The notes under the pieces are model-generated. The model was given only the letters and a program-made list of their open reading frames with translations, did no database searches and had not been told where the DNA came from. Positions 13,465-14,040 of a stretch of DNA of 14,040 nucleotides are shown piece after piece (within the stretch, counting starts at the first letter, position 1; each line of letters begins with the position of its first letter). Source of the stretch: an uncultured Collinsella sp. (GTDB lineage Bacteria; Actinomycetota; Coriobacteriia; Coriobacteriales; Coriobacteriaceae); NCBI GenBank assembly GCA_900552185.1, contig URYT01000038.1, forward strand, positions 1 to 14,040. Reading direction: 5' to 3'. Both the position numbers and the translations under genes were made by a program.

Positions 13465-13725
13465 TTATTTCGCCTTCTCGATGATCTCAACCACGCGCCA
13501 GCGCTTGTCCTTGGACAGGGGACGGGTCTCCATGACACGGACACGGTCGCCGATGCCGCACTGGTTGTTCTCATCGTGAGCCTTCAGCTTATAGGTTCTC
13601 TTAACGATCTTCTTGTACAGAGGGTGGGCCACGCGGTCGGCGATGGCGACCACCACGGTCTTATCCATCTTGTCCGAAACCACCAGGCCGACTCTGGTCT
13701 TACGGGAAGAAGTTCTGTTTTCCAT
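13465..13725 (-). CDS. rpsQ: 30S ribosomal protein S17
   Basis: S17 is an OB-fold primary binder of 16S rRNA in the 30S body. The 86-residue product has SRKTRVGLVVSDKMDKTVVV, VKRTYKLKAHDENNQCGIGD and the end RPLSKDKRWRVVEIIEKAK. All four leucine codons are CTG, and three arginines use AGA. KRTYKLKAHDENN is the wording I associate with Clostridia. Gaps are 15 bases from rpmC and 12 to rplN. Confidence 0.97.
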   Translation of the reverse strand: MENRTSSRKTRVGLVVSDKMDKTVVVAIADRVAHPLYKKIVKRTYKLKAHDENNQCGIGDRVRVMETRPLSKDKRWRVVEIIEKAK

Positions 13726-13740
13726 CTTCTATTCCTCCTC

Positions 13741-13938
13741 TTAGCGGCCGGCGAGCTGCTGCTCGCGGATGATGGTCTTGACCCGGGCGATATCCTTCTT
13801 GACCTCAGCGATGCGCACGGGGTTATCCAGCTGGTTGGTGGCGTGCTGGAGGCGCAGGTTGAACAGGTCCTTCTTCAGGTCCATCAGCTTGGTCTCCAGC
13901 TCGGCGCCGGACATCTTGCGGATTTCATTGGCCTTCAT
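13741..13938 (-). CDS. rpmC: 50S ribosomal protein L29
   Basis: L29 is a two-helix protein at the exit tunnel, next to the docking site for trigger factor and SRP. The 65-residue product starts MKANEIRKMSGAELETKL, has KKDLFNLRLQHATNQLDNPV and ends with a charged helix. Six of eight leucine codons are CTG. The ATG shares one base with the rplP stop (TAATG), which couples the two translationally. Confidence 0.97.
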   Translation of the reverse strand: MKANEIRKMSGAELETKLMDLKKDLFNLRLQHATNQLDNPVRIAEVKKDIARVKTIIREQQLAGR

Positions 13939-14040
13939 TACGCTTCACCACCCTTCTCGGTCTCTTCACGCTTGACGATCTTGCACTTGATGGGCAGCTT
14001 GTGGCTGGCCAGACGCAGAGCCTCGCGGGCGACCTCCTCG
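13938..14040 (-). CDS. rplP: 50S ribosomal protein L16, C-terminal fragment
   Basis: The window edge cuts this gene; the last 33 residues remain. They begin EEVAREALRLASHKLPIKCK and end EETEKGGEA. EALRLA-HKLPIK is the conserved C-terminal signature of L16, a protein of the 50S that shapes the A-site tRNA pocket and binds late in assembly. All three leucine codons are CTG. TAA at 13940-13938 overlaps the rpmC ATG. The remainder lies to the right, probably after rpsC. Confidence 0.95.
   Translation of the reverse strand, partial: EEVAREALRLASHKLPIKCKIVKREETEKGGEA

Overview
The window is the 3' half of a bacterial S10-spc-alpha ribosomal protein super-operon, all on the minus strand (transcribed from high to low coordinates), followed by three independent downstream genes. 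Gene order, protein style (alanine/lysine-tailed L17, zinc-type S14, one-cysteine S4) and moderately high GC suggest a Coriobacteriia-type actinobacterium such as a Collinsella or Olsenella relative. This assignment comes from recognising sequence style and is not a database result. Layout in transcription order: the end of rplP at the right edge, then rpmC, rpsQ, rplN, rplX, rplE (block A, 12186-14040); rpsN, rpsH, rplF, rplR, rpsE, rpmD, rplO, secY, adk, map (6502-12106); then infA, rpmJ, rpsM, rpsK, rpsD, rpoA, rplQ (2891-6275). A near-perfect terminator (2834-2864) closes the operon. truA, a family-2-like glycosyltransferase and an argR-type regulator follow on the same strand. argR carries a frameshift and is followed by its own terminator (126-160). 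A second terminator pointing right (44-88) serves a plus-strand gene ending at or before the left edge. No stretch over 300 bases lacks a gene. The genes work together as the cell's core expression machinery: ribosomal subunit proteins, the SecY channel, adenylate kinase, methionine aminopeptidase, initiation factor IF-1 and the RNA polymerase alpha subunit. truA adds a tRNA modification enzyme. There is no phage, CRISPR, toxin or defence gene here. The interesting signals are: (1) a sharp break in leucine codon choice and protein style between rplE and rpsN, with block A looking Clostridia-like, which suggests replacement of part of the operon or a chimeric assembly; (2) a 129-bp near-perfect palindrome between map and infA whose outer repeat supplies the map stop codon; (3) the frameshifted argR; (4) several perfect hairpins in unusually wide intra-operon spacers.
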